Source: Glandiceps talaboti | Lineage: Eukaryota; Hemichordata; Enteropneusta; Spengelidae | Direction of reading: 5' to 3' | Length of the DNA: 64,000 bases | Assembly: GCF_964340395.1 (NCBI RefSeq) | Contig: NC_135554.1 | Location: 558,001 to 622,000, forward strand | Shown here: positions 37,803-46,993 of the stretch, in pieces | Layout of the letters: each line of letters begins with the position of its first letter | Position numbering within the stretch: position 1 is the stretch's first letter | Notes under the pieces: generated by a model | Seen by the model: only the letters and a program-made list of their open reading frames with translations | The model's database searches: none | Told to the model about the DNA's origin: nothing | Made by a program: the position numbers and the translations under genes

Positions 37803-37865
37803 AGTAGTAGTTTATTTCAAATGCTAAGGCCTCGGCCCATCGCACAAAACATTTTACATAACAAT
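37803..37865 (-). repeat. Possible LINE 3'-end fragment
   Basis: Read on the minus strand, it resembles a LINE 3' terminus: GGGCCGAGGCCTTAGCATT, then AATAAACTACTACTAC. A microsatellite-like tail after AATAAA is also seen at the better supported LINE end at 40,531. Fragment only. Confidence 0.35.
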
Positions 37866-39820
37866 AGAGAAGAAAAAGAACAAAGAACTGAATATCATTC
37901 TACTAATAATTAACGTTTGTTTTGGTGTTCTAGGGATAATCTTTAACTGTCAAAAATCATGTTGTAGTTAATTGTTGTAAATCTACTTATTTTGACCCCA
38001 AAATATATATGTACATACAATAAATGGTCATTATCCTGAAAACAAAGGTGGTGACATATTATTTTCTCTGTAATTTTTACATATTCAGATATCAGTGTGC
38101 AAAGTATAAGAACAATCTATTGACTTTTGTGAATTTGACAACCCCCCCCCCCCCCTCAGTTATATGAAGGCCCATTCTAGATTTTGCTAGGTCTAAAATT
38201 TTGTTTACCAAATCAGAACTGTGCTATTATTAATAATTACCCCAAATGTTACGTCCTAAGGGAGATGTATTTTGGTCTAAAATTTGGTCTTGGTTTTCGT
38301 CAAAATGGGATGGGGCCTGGGGGGTTGGCAACACTTTGCACACTACCAGTCCTGCCATTTGGTACATTTTGTACCACTGCAGCCCCAGAACAATACAGTG
38401 CCTCAGTAACAATTTTGTATGGCTAGTTACCCTATAATGTACAGCTGTGCACTAATCATAAATTAACGTCCACACTGGTGATGCCATGGGGAGGGGGGGG
38501 GGGGGGGAAACAAACAATGTGAATGAATTTTGGGATTTTAGGCTGGGGTCAGAATATACAGCGGGGTGAGAGGGGGGGGCTGGGGAGAAATTATTTTGGT
38601 CAAAAATATTTTCACAGCTTCTGAGTCTCTTCACGCTTTCAAAACATTTCCACTTTCAATCCTGATTCTGGCCAGAAAGAGCATCCCCAATGATAGCTAG
38701 TGGGGAGGATAAGCACTTTTTTTATTTAGAAATAAGGACATGATGCAATTTAATGGCATAACATTTCAAACCATACACATTATCAAAAGCCATAGAGTAC
38801 TTGAAAATTGTCTTCAATACCCCAATTTTACTCAAGTCAATACATTATTATGCAACTGTATGGCTATATTACATACACTTTAAACTTACCTATCGAGAGA
38901 GACAGACAGACAGACAGAGCATACACCAATACATCTGCATGGCTGTCTCAAAACCCATCACTGAACATAGGAGGTTTAGAAGGTATTGTGGCAAACCTGC
39001 AAGAATTTTTTTAAATTTACTCCTGAGGTTTTGTTTGGTTCATATCAGGTGCAAAATATTTTCCACTTAGCCACTTTCAGACCATTAGAATTTTCATTTC
39101 CTTCCCCCCCCTTTAACCTCAATTTCTTCACCCCACCCCCACCACCATAAATTCTGACTCCAGCCTTGTAACATTTGGCTATTCATATTATACGCCCAAA
39201 ACATACGACTCTAAGAAAAGGTGCTCACAATTTAATCTCCAAAATATACTTACTGTTATAGCTACTGTTACCATGGCTCTATAATAGATCCATGTTGTTA
39301 TTATGCACCGTATGTACAATAATGATCGGGCCTGTAGGAAAACTTGGGCGAGACCGCTGAATCAACATTGGCCACAACAATGTATTATGGCCACAACAAT
39401 GTATGGACCCAATGTATACATCTACGTCATCAAATCATAATAGATCCATGTAAATTGTAATGGTCACAGTTAGTATCATGGCTTTCGGACACCCAATCGA
39501 CTTCAAGCTTGAGACGCTGTAATGCACTATTCACTGTTCCAGTTACAACATAGGTCGTCTAAACCGTTCCATATGAAATCAAGTTATCAACACAGTTTAC
39601 AAGTAATAAATTCATTTTAATACTGTAAAAAAGTGTGCTGACATGAACGACTTTCAACCCAAGGTCATCGACAGTTTTTTACCAATTGCCTAAATACACT
39701 GTCACACATAAGCATATCACATACATTCAAACTTGCTACATGTCACATAAATCATTTGTTTAGACGTAGCTACAGTAAATGATAAACGGGCTAAGCACAC
39801 TCTTGGATGATCACACTCAC

Positions 39821-39910
39821 CTTATATTCGCTGCTAAATGCAATGGAATGGCTGACAACAGTCATGGTATAGGATAGCAACGTGACTGCGCATGCGCACC
39901 AGGAAGTGAA
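39821..39910 (-). promoter_or_regulatory. 5' exon and NRF-1/ETS-type promoter of reeler locus
   Basis: On the minus strand a consensus donor (ATATAAG then GTGAGTGTG) ends a short exon. Just upstream is the 12-bp palindrome TGCGCATGCGCA (39,887-39,898), matching the NRF-1 binding consensus, next to CACTTCCTG (ETS-like GGAA core) at 39,900-39,908. GC content rises locally. This fits a TATA-less metazoan promoter. An ATG near 39,865 (MTVVSHSIAFSSEYK) stays open into the coding exon at 34,613, so a longer N-terminus is possible. The internal ATG at 34,607 is preferred because it places a signal peptide at the N-terminus. Confidence 0.5.
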
Positions 39911-40151
39911 AGCGCTTGAAAGCGCTTGAAACATGAACAGGAGGTACTAGGTACGCACGTGAGATTAGGCTGGAGTAAGAATTTACGGCGCGGCAGGGGG
40001 GGGGGCATTAAAAAAATTGAGGGTTCAAAGAGGCATGAAAATTCTGATGGTCTGAAAGGAGGGGACCAAAATATTTTGCTCATGATCTTAACTAAATTAA
40101 ACCTCAGAAGCGGTCGTTTACCGAGTAAAGTAAAAAAATTCTCGTTCTAAA

Positions 40152-40152
<1 letters not shown>

Positions 40153-40234
<82 letters not shown>
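40153..40234. repeat. (CT)n microsatellite
   Basis: Uninterrupted CT dinucleotide run of about 82 bases, flanked by AAAAC on the left and AACGAAACGAAAC on the right. A short ACGAAACGAAAC tract follows at 40,265. Confidence 0.95.
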
Positions 40235-40237
<3 letters not shown>

Positions 40238-40530
40238 GAAACGAAACAAGGCTTATGGTATTCAGCGAAACGAAACGAAACAAAACAAAAAGTTATATAT
40301 TTCAAATTCAAATTCCAGTTCTTTAGAGTAGTATAGTTTTCCTAACTATATCCCGTGGCTGAAACTAGCTGAACCAAAAGAAGGGAACAGACGAAAGGTA
40401 CAACAAAATTTCACACAAAGTCTTTGATGACTCCTTTGGAAATGTTGGCTGCTAAATTATTAAATATATTGTAAATGTAAAATTGATAAATATCTGTGTA
40501 GTCTACATGGTTGGTTTGGAACTTAGATTA

Positions 40531-41512
40531 TTATTATTATTATTAGACTTTATTTAAACTCGATAGACTGTTGAGCCAAAGGCTCTTCTCACACAGTGTC
40601 TAGATAAAAATATACAATATATACATTAAAAATACTAAACCATTAAAACAAATACAAGGGTGAGTAAAATGGCAAAAGCCAGAAGAACAGCCAGGCGACT
40701 ACTAAACTAACTGTTTTCTAAAAGATGACATTTACATTTACGTTTAAAAGACTGAAGAGTGGAGCATGATTTGATATCAATACTTAAATCATTCCAGGTT
40801 TTAACACCATTATATAAAAAACTCTTCCTAAAAAACTGTGTTCTATGTTTTGGGATGTAAAGTTCATCTCTGTCTGCTGCACGTGTGTTACGAGTGTGCA
40901 CTTCTCGAATGCCTCTAAAATCATTCAGATAATTTGGAGCCAGGCTATTCTGGACTTTGTACATTAAAACAGCTTCATTGTAAATGATACGTTTTCTGAA
41001 AGGAAGCCATTGAAGAGATTCAAATAAAACAGTACTAGGTGTATTAAAATTAGTGTCTAAAAGCACTCTTGCAACAGCTTTCTGAAGTCTTTCAATGCGG
41101 AGTAAAAGCGTGTTTGAACAATGACCCCATATGTTAGAACAGTAGTCAAAGTGGGGTAGTATAAAACAATTGTAAAAAGTAATCTTTGCTCTCTGATTTA
41201 AAAAAGTTCTAATACGTTTAAGTTGATGAAGTTTAAAAGCAACTTTACTACATACAGTGTTCACTTGTTTTTCCCAAGTCAGTGTATCATCAATATTTAC
41301 ACCTAAAAGCTTTTCATTTGAGATACATTCTAGCTTGGTACTGCCACATGTAACATTGATACAGTTATTCGTCCTCGCTTTTTTCTGCGATGTTCCTATA
41401 ACCATCACCTTGGTTTTCTGCAAATTTAGGCACATGTTACTACCTTCACACCATTGTGTGATTAAATTTACATCATGGTTAATTATATAATTTGTGTTAA
41501 AACAGATAGCCC
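40531..41512 (-). pseudogene. LINE 3' fragment: RT C-terminus and 3' tail
   Basis: On the minus strand an open frame runs from about 41,512 through 40,707. It reads NHDVNLITQWCEG, then LNLQKTKVMVIGTSQ, KLLGVNIDDTLTWEKQV, LPHFDYCSNIWGHC, RIERLQKAVARVLL, SLQWLPFRKRIIYN and KTWNDLSIDI, which is the thumb and C-terminal region of CR1/jockey-type RTs. The conventional ATG at 41,435 is internal. The frame is intact for over 260 codons, so the fragment is young. A 3' UTR follows and ends ..GTTTAAATAAAGTC then (TAA)n near 40,531, a microsatellite tail typical of this LINE group. It is 5'-truncated before the catalytic RT motifs, so not active. Confidence 0.85.
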
Positions 41513-43600
41513 TGACTCATATATGTTAAAGGTTAGGAAATTGTTTTACAATTTTTTTCATGTTTAATGTCCAATTTTGCAAAAAATACACATAATACAG
41601 GATTTGGTTACCATGGTAACGGATATTCATAAAAATAACCACTTTTTTGAGCTCATGCAAATTGTGTAGAGAAGCTTGGAAAGGACTAGGAGTCCAAAAA
41701 ATAAGACAGAAAATGAGAGGCAGAAAAACATGAAGAAAAGATCATTTTAATTTGTACTTGTTTTTGAATTGACTGACCGCTACTTGCTATGAAAAAGTAG
41801 TGAGAAAAAAATAGGTATGTAACAACATTTATAATGAGATTACATGAGATTACCTCCAGGGACGTCCTCAAGACAAAATAATAATGGTTTACATCTCAAA
41901 TTTACAGACATATACAAAGACGAATTCTTATAACTTCAAAGCTCAACTTGAACTACAAATTCCAAGTAATCATGCCATCCTGCATTCTGGCTGAAAAAAA
42001 GGCAGGTTAAAAGTTTACAAAATACAGAAAATCACCACCATAAAATGGTTGATAACTGTCTCCAGAACACAATATGCTCATAAAGTTTAAGTTTATAAAA
42101 AGGCAAACTTCATGCTAATAAAAGGAATAATACAACAAACAAAATTTGATCAGAGTTTAATACAGTGAATGCCTCTCATAAGGGCAAAAACGTAGATTTT
42201 TGGTCCTACACACATTTTTGTAATGCAAATTGCTGATATATTGTACTTTATACCCACATGTTGGGTACCTGTTACTGTCTCTGTGTTAATGTAGAATGAA
42301 GTAGTGAAAGGCAATTATGTCTAGAAAAACTTGAGGTTTAATGTCCTGGTAACAAACTAACTGTTTAATCAATAAACAAAAACACAAAACACAAACTTTG
42401 GCTATCGTGGGGGCTACTCAGCACCACTTGCAGCTGGGAAGATCACCAGCAGGTGTAAGGAGTATAGGCTACCTGGGGAGGTCCCGGCAGGTAGGCCCTA
42501 TGTGTGCTCCTGAATGTAAAACATGAAACTGAAAAGATCACCCGGGGAGAACCCAGCAGGTGTCTGTAACCATAGCTACCTGGGGAGGATCCGGCAGACA
42601 TAGCTAGGTGATGAATTTGTATTCGAAATGAGCTGATTGATTAGTTTTCAGCTGACTGTAAACTGGATTGGGGTAATTGAACAAGGGGAAAAGGCCACTG
42701 TGGTAGTGCTGAGTAACCAAAGAAGATTTAATACAGAACGGATTGATATAAAGGCTTGTAGTATACATGTAGCTGCAGGAAAATGAATGGTAATGGTACA
42801 TGTATTAATAACAGGCAATGTACGGCATGTATAGTGTAAGTGTAACAAATTGGGGGGTAACCTCTAATGTTAAGGTAACCCTCCTTCAATGTTACTCTCT
42901 CTCCACTCTGTACACGGGATCGACTTGGACTTTTAGGGAATTAGCTCAGACTATACACAATGTTCATGGTTAACCTGGATCATTTGGAAGTGGCCACGGA
43001 GCAGATCGAAGCTCCTGACCTCGGACCGTCTCTTCCAAAGAATAAATTCATAATTGTATTATTCCATTGAATTCTTATAAACATAAAATATACAATACTC
43101 AAATGATTGGGTAATCAGCACCATAAATGACTAAAACGGAAGTATTGCTGTCGCCTTAATTCAATGCAAATAATATTGAGAAATATGAAAACTAGCTAAA
43201 CAATGTGATCCCGTCATTGTTCTTCCAACTGTCTGTAATTAGTCATGTGACATCAACGATCTTTTAACAACTTAAAAGGTATATTAGCTGCAACGGGGAC
43301 TATTTTTTTGATTTTTTTCAATATAATTTTACTTTTACACATGCCAAAGCATGTAGAATGACCTCGTGTTCAAAGCCAAACAACCTTCCATAAATGTATA
43401 AAATATTAATTAAATAATATTAACAACGTTGCTTTTATAATTGTAAACATTCGAAAGCTGCGCAAGAATACATCGACCTTTAAACGACAGTACGATATCA
43501 AAGTAGACTGTGCATGCTCTATTCTCCAACGTGGAGTTACGTTGTAGTCGGAGTAGAGTTGAAATTTGTTGATGACTCGACGTGACATGGCTTAGCGATG
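41513..43600. other. Stretch with no recognised gene
   Basis: AT-rich. A two-unit GC-rich repeat (CTACCTGGGGAGG..CCGGCAG) lies at about 42,465-42,600. No exon was recognised. Confidence 0.4.
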
Positions 43601-43609
43601 TGCGATGCC

Positions 43610-43750
43610 ACGGCACGGCTAAAGCTAACTGGAAAGAACCGTGCTCAGATTCGGGAAAACGAGGGGAAAATTAATATTCGAGGGGAGAAACATCGTTGGA
43701 AGGAAATTAGTTGAGATCGCAAGGACGGTAGCAAAATCCCTGATCGGCAG
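43610..43750 (+). other. Possible host first exon (donor at 43,751)
   Basis: A GC-richer patch ends in a strong plus-strand donor (TCGGCAG then GTAAGTTTTC). A short 40-codon frame from an ATG near 43,599 ends before the donor, so any exon would be largely 5' UTR. The Ty3-like remnant starts about 210 bases beyond, which would place it in the first intron. Weakly supported. Confidence 0.25.
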
Positions 43751-43957
43751 GTAAGTTTTCACAGAGTTAGAATGATCACAACTGTATGTTGTTGTTTTGA
43801 CTGCAAATTTGCTGTAGCGTTAGTTTCGATTTTTGAGTTTTTTCATCATTTTTTCATACAAGAACTAAAAAATATTGAAAAGTATCTTTAAGCCATTCAA
43901 AACAGTCAAAATAGCGATGTATCACGAAATGTTGAAACGGGTAACCGTACCTACAGG

Positions 43958-44449
43958 CTACAGACTAAGTAAAACCGGCGAACTGTAAGGAGAAGTAGAG
44001 GGAACTACCAAACCCTGGTCTAACAACTTATCAATTTGTCGTTTAATTTCCTCACGCTTATCTGGAGAAGCCTTATATGGAGGGCGAGATACGGACTTAC
44101 TACCTGGTTTTAAATTGATTCTATGTTTAATTATATCACAATATCCCAAGGTGTTTGTGTCATCAACGAACGCATCCTTATTTTTCCATAATACCTGTTG
44201 TAACTGCAATATCTGATCTGAGGTTAAAGTAGAATCTTCAAAATCAAATGCCTTTAAAAACTCTTGTTTACTTAACCTATTTGGACGTACAACTGGCCCG
44301 TTGCGACTCACATTAGTATCAAAAGTATGGATATCAGTACCATCTGGCAAAATTCTGAAATTACCTAAACGGGTACCCCTCCTCAATTTTATAGGCGTAT
44401 CCCTACAATTCACTAGTCTAAACCGGAACGCGCCCATTCTGCACAGCAC
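43958..44449 (-). pseudogene. Ty3/gypsy-like pol: start of reverse transcriptase
   Basis: Minus-strand frame with the pre-RT linker and first RT block: KHRINLKPGSKSVSRPPY, then a lysine/arginine-rich helix, then QGLVVPSTSPYSSPV. This matches the opening of Ty3/gypsy RTs. The frame stops right after and the catalytic YxDD region is absent, so RT is truncated near 43,958. It is out of frame with the protease frame upstream; the overlap region (about 44,410-44,520) needs at least two frame changes, so the pol is dead. Confidence 0.8.
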
Positions 44450-45075
44450 CTAAAACTCTCGCAGTAGCAATACCAATGTGAGCAAGCGACAATGTGTTTG
44501 TAGTATGACCTACTTAGTACTATACCGTTAGGGTAATCCCCACGAACACGCACCGATATAACACACTCTGAATGAGCAGGTATAGAATATGTCTTAGACG
44601 CGCGTATAAGGGACGATGGACGTAAAGTAACTTTGCGCTTCATAAAATCAATAATAGCTCCATTTCTACGTAAGAAATCATGGCCTATAATTAAATCCTG
44701 TTTCAATTCTTTGAGGACATAGACTTGCATAGTAATTGCACGATTAGTAAAGAAAACAGGAATTCTAAGACATCCTAAAATAGGCAAAGTACGCCCATCT
44801 GGCAAAGTAACTATCTTATAACTTGATTTGAAAAGCTTACACTTTCTTAACTTACGAATATTATTTAACAAAGACTCTGAAATTATTGATACATCGGAAC
44901 CTGTATCTATAAGTGCTGAAACTTTACGATCAAAAATACGCACATTAATTAAATTATCATTTGCAATCATTGACTCTGGCAATTTAACACAATTGAGATT
45001 TAAAGATACACCATTGCGAGACTTCTCATCTGACTGCTTATACAATTTTCGTCTCGCAACGTTTACCCGTTTTTT
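44413..45075 (-). pseudogene. Ty3/gypsy-like aspartic protease region
   Basis: Frame -1 relative to gag. The protease flap and active-site region is clear: ALIDTGSDVSIIS (the D-T/S-G motif) and, about 80 residues on, DLIIGHDFLRRNGAIIDF, which is the conserved IIG..FL segment. An ATG at 45,045 exists, but the frame is open back to the slippery site at 45,069-45,075, so the natural product would be a gag-pro-pol fusion made by frameshifting. The downstream end runs out of frame near 44,500. Confidence 0.85.
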
Positions 45076-46007
45076 GGAAAAGCATATCTTGCTCCATTTC
45101 TATCACAAAACCTGGCCACGTGGCCTATCTCCCCACAATTGTAACACCCACGATTAGGATTTGTATAACAATGAGGACTTGAATGCCCTGGCTTATTACA
45201 AAATTTACAAATCTGCTTAGCCGTATTAACTTGTCGACCGCCATAACGTGGAGTTACTACTGGCGGCCTATTTACGTTAGAATAATTATAGCTCTGGCCT
45301 ACCCGTGATCGTGGTCCAGCATTTGCGTAGGGTTCTTGTCGTATTTGAACAGGCGCTGCTGGTACAGGGAGGGGCGTCACCGCCGTTGCTGATAGCTTCT
45401 CATGTAGAACTTCGTTCTGCTTTAGCAAAGAGTCGAAGGCTTGTTGTAAAACCTCTGTAGAAGTGTCGGAAGTACGACCAGTTTTCAGTGCTTTGACATC
45501 ATCGTCGAACCGTTCTACCACTTCTGCTGTTCGGGCGAAAGCCACGGCCTCCTGGAAATCGACCGGATCTCTGTTGACTACCGTACTACGTATAAACGGT
45601 ATTAACCCCTGTAAAAATAAACTAAAAAGCTCGTTATCATTTCTGTTATAACGATAGCACATATCCCGCAAACGTGAGGCATATTTTTCGATTGTTTCTT
45701 TGTCCATTTGTTTAATTGTTCTTAGCTCTTGATCTATAAGCCATTGTGGTGCTCTGTTCTGGAATCGTCCGATGAAAGCTGCACGCAGGTTCTCCCAGTT
45801 GTTCGCCAGGTCGTCAGGCAAGGACGTGTACCATCTCTCCGTTTCACCAGACATAAGCAGACTAAAAATATTCAGACGTTGAATATTGTCAAACTGCTTA
45901 AGGACGATATATGCATCAAATTTACGCAACCATCTGGTTGGTATTGCGTCTTCCCTCCCATCAAATTGAGGTGGTATGATATCGTTACCCACCGTCAAAT
46001 TCTGCAT
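45063..46007 (-). pseudogene. Ty3/gypsy-like gag, main part (capsid and nucleocapsid)
   Basis: Minus-strand frame of 314 codons. It starts with a retrotransposon gag capsid region (PPQFDGREDAIPTRWLRKF, WYTSLPDDLANNWENL, FIGRFQNRAPQWLIDQEL), a typical Ty3-type pattern with many aromatic and acidic residues. It ends with two CX2CX4HX4C zinc knuckles, CKFCNKPGHSSPHC and CYNCGEIGHVARFC, that bind RNA. The ATG at 46,007 is the point where the foldback element interrupts the gene. The true N-terminus lies at 63,769-64,000, and both parts are in the same reading frame at the break once one copy of the target duplication is discounted. Confidence 0.9.
45069..45075 (-). promoter_or_regulatory. -1 ribosomal frameshift heptamer A AAA AAC
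   Basis: On the minus strand the gag frame reads CCA AAA AAC GGG TAA. The heptamer A AAA AAC is in the correct phase for simultaneous slippage, one codon before the gag stop (45,063-45,065). Slippage by -1 continues directly into the protease frame, which is open for about 660 nt. I did not define a downstream pseudoknot. Confidence 0.8.
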
Positions 46008-46014
46008 TCTGTTG
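46006..46014. repeat. 9-bp target-site duplication, left copy
   Basis: ATTCTGTTG abuts the left terminus GGGTGTGTG of the foldback element. The same 9 bases abut the right terminus at 63,769-63,777. Confidence 0.95.
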
Positions 46015-46065
46015 GGGTGTGTGAAGTTGGCTCCCGTTTCCTGTTTCCTTATTCATCTCCTTATT

Positions 46066-46470
46066 CGGTTTTTCCTGTCTCCTTATTGGGTTTTCTGTCT
46101 CCTTATAGGGTTTTCTGTCTCCTTATTGGGTTTTCTGTCTCCTTATTGGGTTTTCTGTCTCCTTATTGGGTTTCCTGTCTCCTTATTCGCTACCTGTCTC
46201 CTTATTCGATTTCCTGTCTCCTTATTCGCTACCTGTCTCCTTATTCGATTTCCTGTCTCCTTATTCGCTACCTGTCTCCTTATTCGCTACCTGTCTCCTT
46301 ATTCGATTTCCTGTCTCCTTTTTCGCTACCTGTCTCCTTATTCGATTTCCTGTCTCCTTATTCGCTACCTGTCTTATTCGCTACATGTCTCCTTATTCGT
46401 TTTCCTGTCTCCTTATTCGCTACCTGTCTCCTTCTTCGCTAACTGTCTCCTTATTCGCTACCTGTCTCCT
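46066..46470 (+). repeat. Outer segment of left minisatellite arm
   Basis: About 20 units of the family, starting with GGTTTT-type variants (CTGTCTCCTTATTGGGTTTT) that also occur at the outer end of the right arm, then the CTAC and TTTC types. It breaks off in mid-unit at 46,470, where the nested element begins. Confidence 0.95.
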
Positions 46471-46993
46471 AGTCTTGCTGCTAGACGTTCGGGCATTCTT
46501 TCGATGCTGTAACTATAAGCGAACGAAGTTCGCATGTGAGGGCCTGCCCGAACAGTCTAGCGAATGTCATTTTCAGACCGGACATTCCATTGAGCGGTGG
46601 GTTGGGCCATCTATGCATATATATACTTTAATATATTCAATAACCTATGACCTCGGGGAATCTCTGCATGCAAGTGTTGACAAACACATTTACGTCATTA
46701 CTATGGCTTATCTGTTTATGGTAATTGTGAGTTTGATGAGTGTGTAGACGTTGTCATTCACACATTTCAGTTAACGCATTGGTGGTTATTTATACAAGCC
46801 CCTCCTTAAGATGAATATGCATGAACATTTAGCTATTGTCCTCTGTTTGTGCTTGTCGCTAATACGGTTCTCTGATTGGCAGTTATTTATATCCTGATGA
46901 CATTCGCTAGACCTCGGATGTTCCATCCTCGATAGCGTTGTTCGGCTGTATGTCGTATTTTATCGGAAGAACATCCGAGGGCTAGCTGATAGA
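46471..46993. mobile_element. Nested hairpin-ended element inside left arm
   Basis: About 520 bases of unrelated sequence split the array. Each end forms a stem: CTAGACGTTCGGGCA (46,481) with TGCCCGAACAGTCTAG (46,545-46,560), and CCTCGGATGTTC (46,912-46,923) with GAACATCCGAGG (46,969-46,980). Just inside both stems is a 16-bp inverted repeat, GTCTAGCGAATGTCAT (46,555-46,570) and its inverse (46,897-46,912). No coding capacity. Fits a MITE-like insertion, family unknown. Confidence 0.65.

Larger units (their letters stand above)
34614..39820 (-). other. Putative 5.2-kb intron of the reeler locus
   Basis: It is bounded by the donor GTGAGTGTGATC at 39,820 and the acceptor at 34,614. It contains the GTTGCTA repeat family at 34,640-35,080 with a (GACA)-like tail near 35,125-35,170, a threefold CTGAAATTCAGGAC repeat at about 35,490-35,565, short tandem repeats at 36,790-36,880 and 37,056-37,380, a LINE-like 3' end near 37,805-37,860, C- and G-runs near 38,143 and 38,500, and (GACA)n near 38,900. 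No other exon was recognised. Confidence 0.4.

Noticed and set aside
39887-39898. TGCGCATGCGCA as a restriction-type or mobile-element palindrome
   Set aside because: Its position beside an ETS-like core and upstream of a consensus donor fits an NRF-1 promoter site better. No element ends were seen around it.
44828-45157. 109-codon plus frame
   Set aside because: Antisense shadow of the protease and nucleocapsid region, which has clear motifs on the minus strand.
45729-46747. Plus frames of 178-237 codons across the gag/foldback border
   Set aside because: They combine antisense gag sequence and minisatellite; no independent support.
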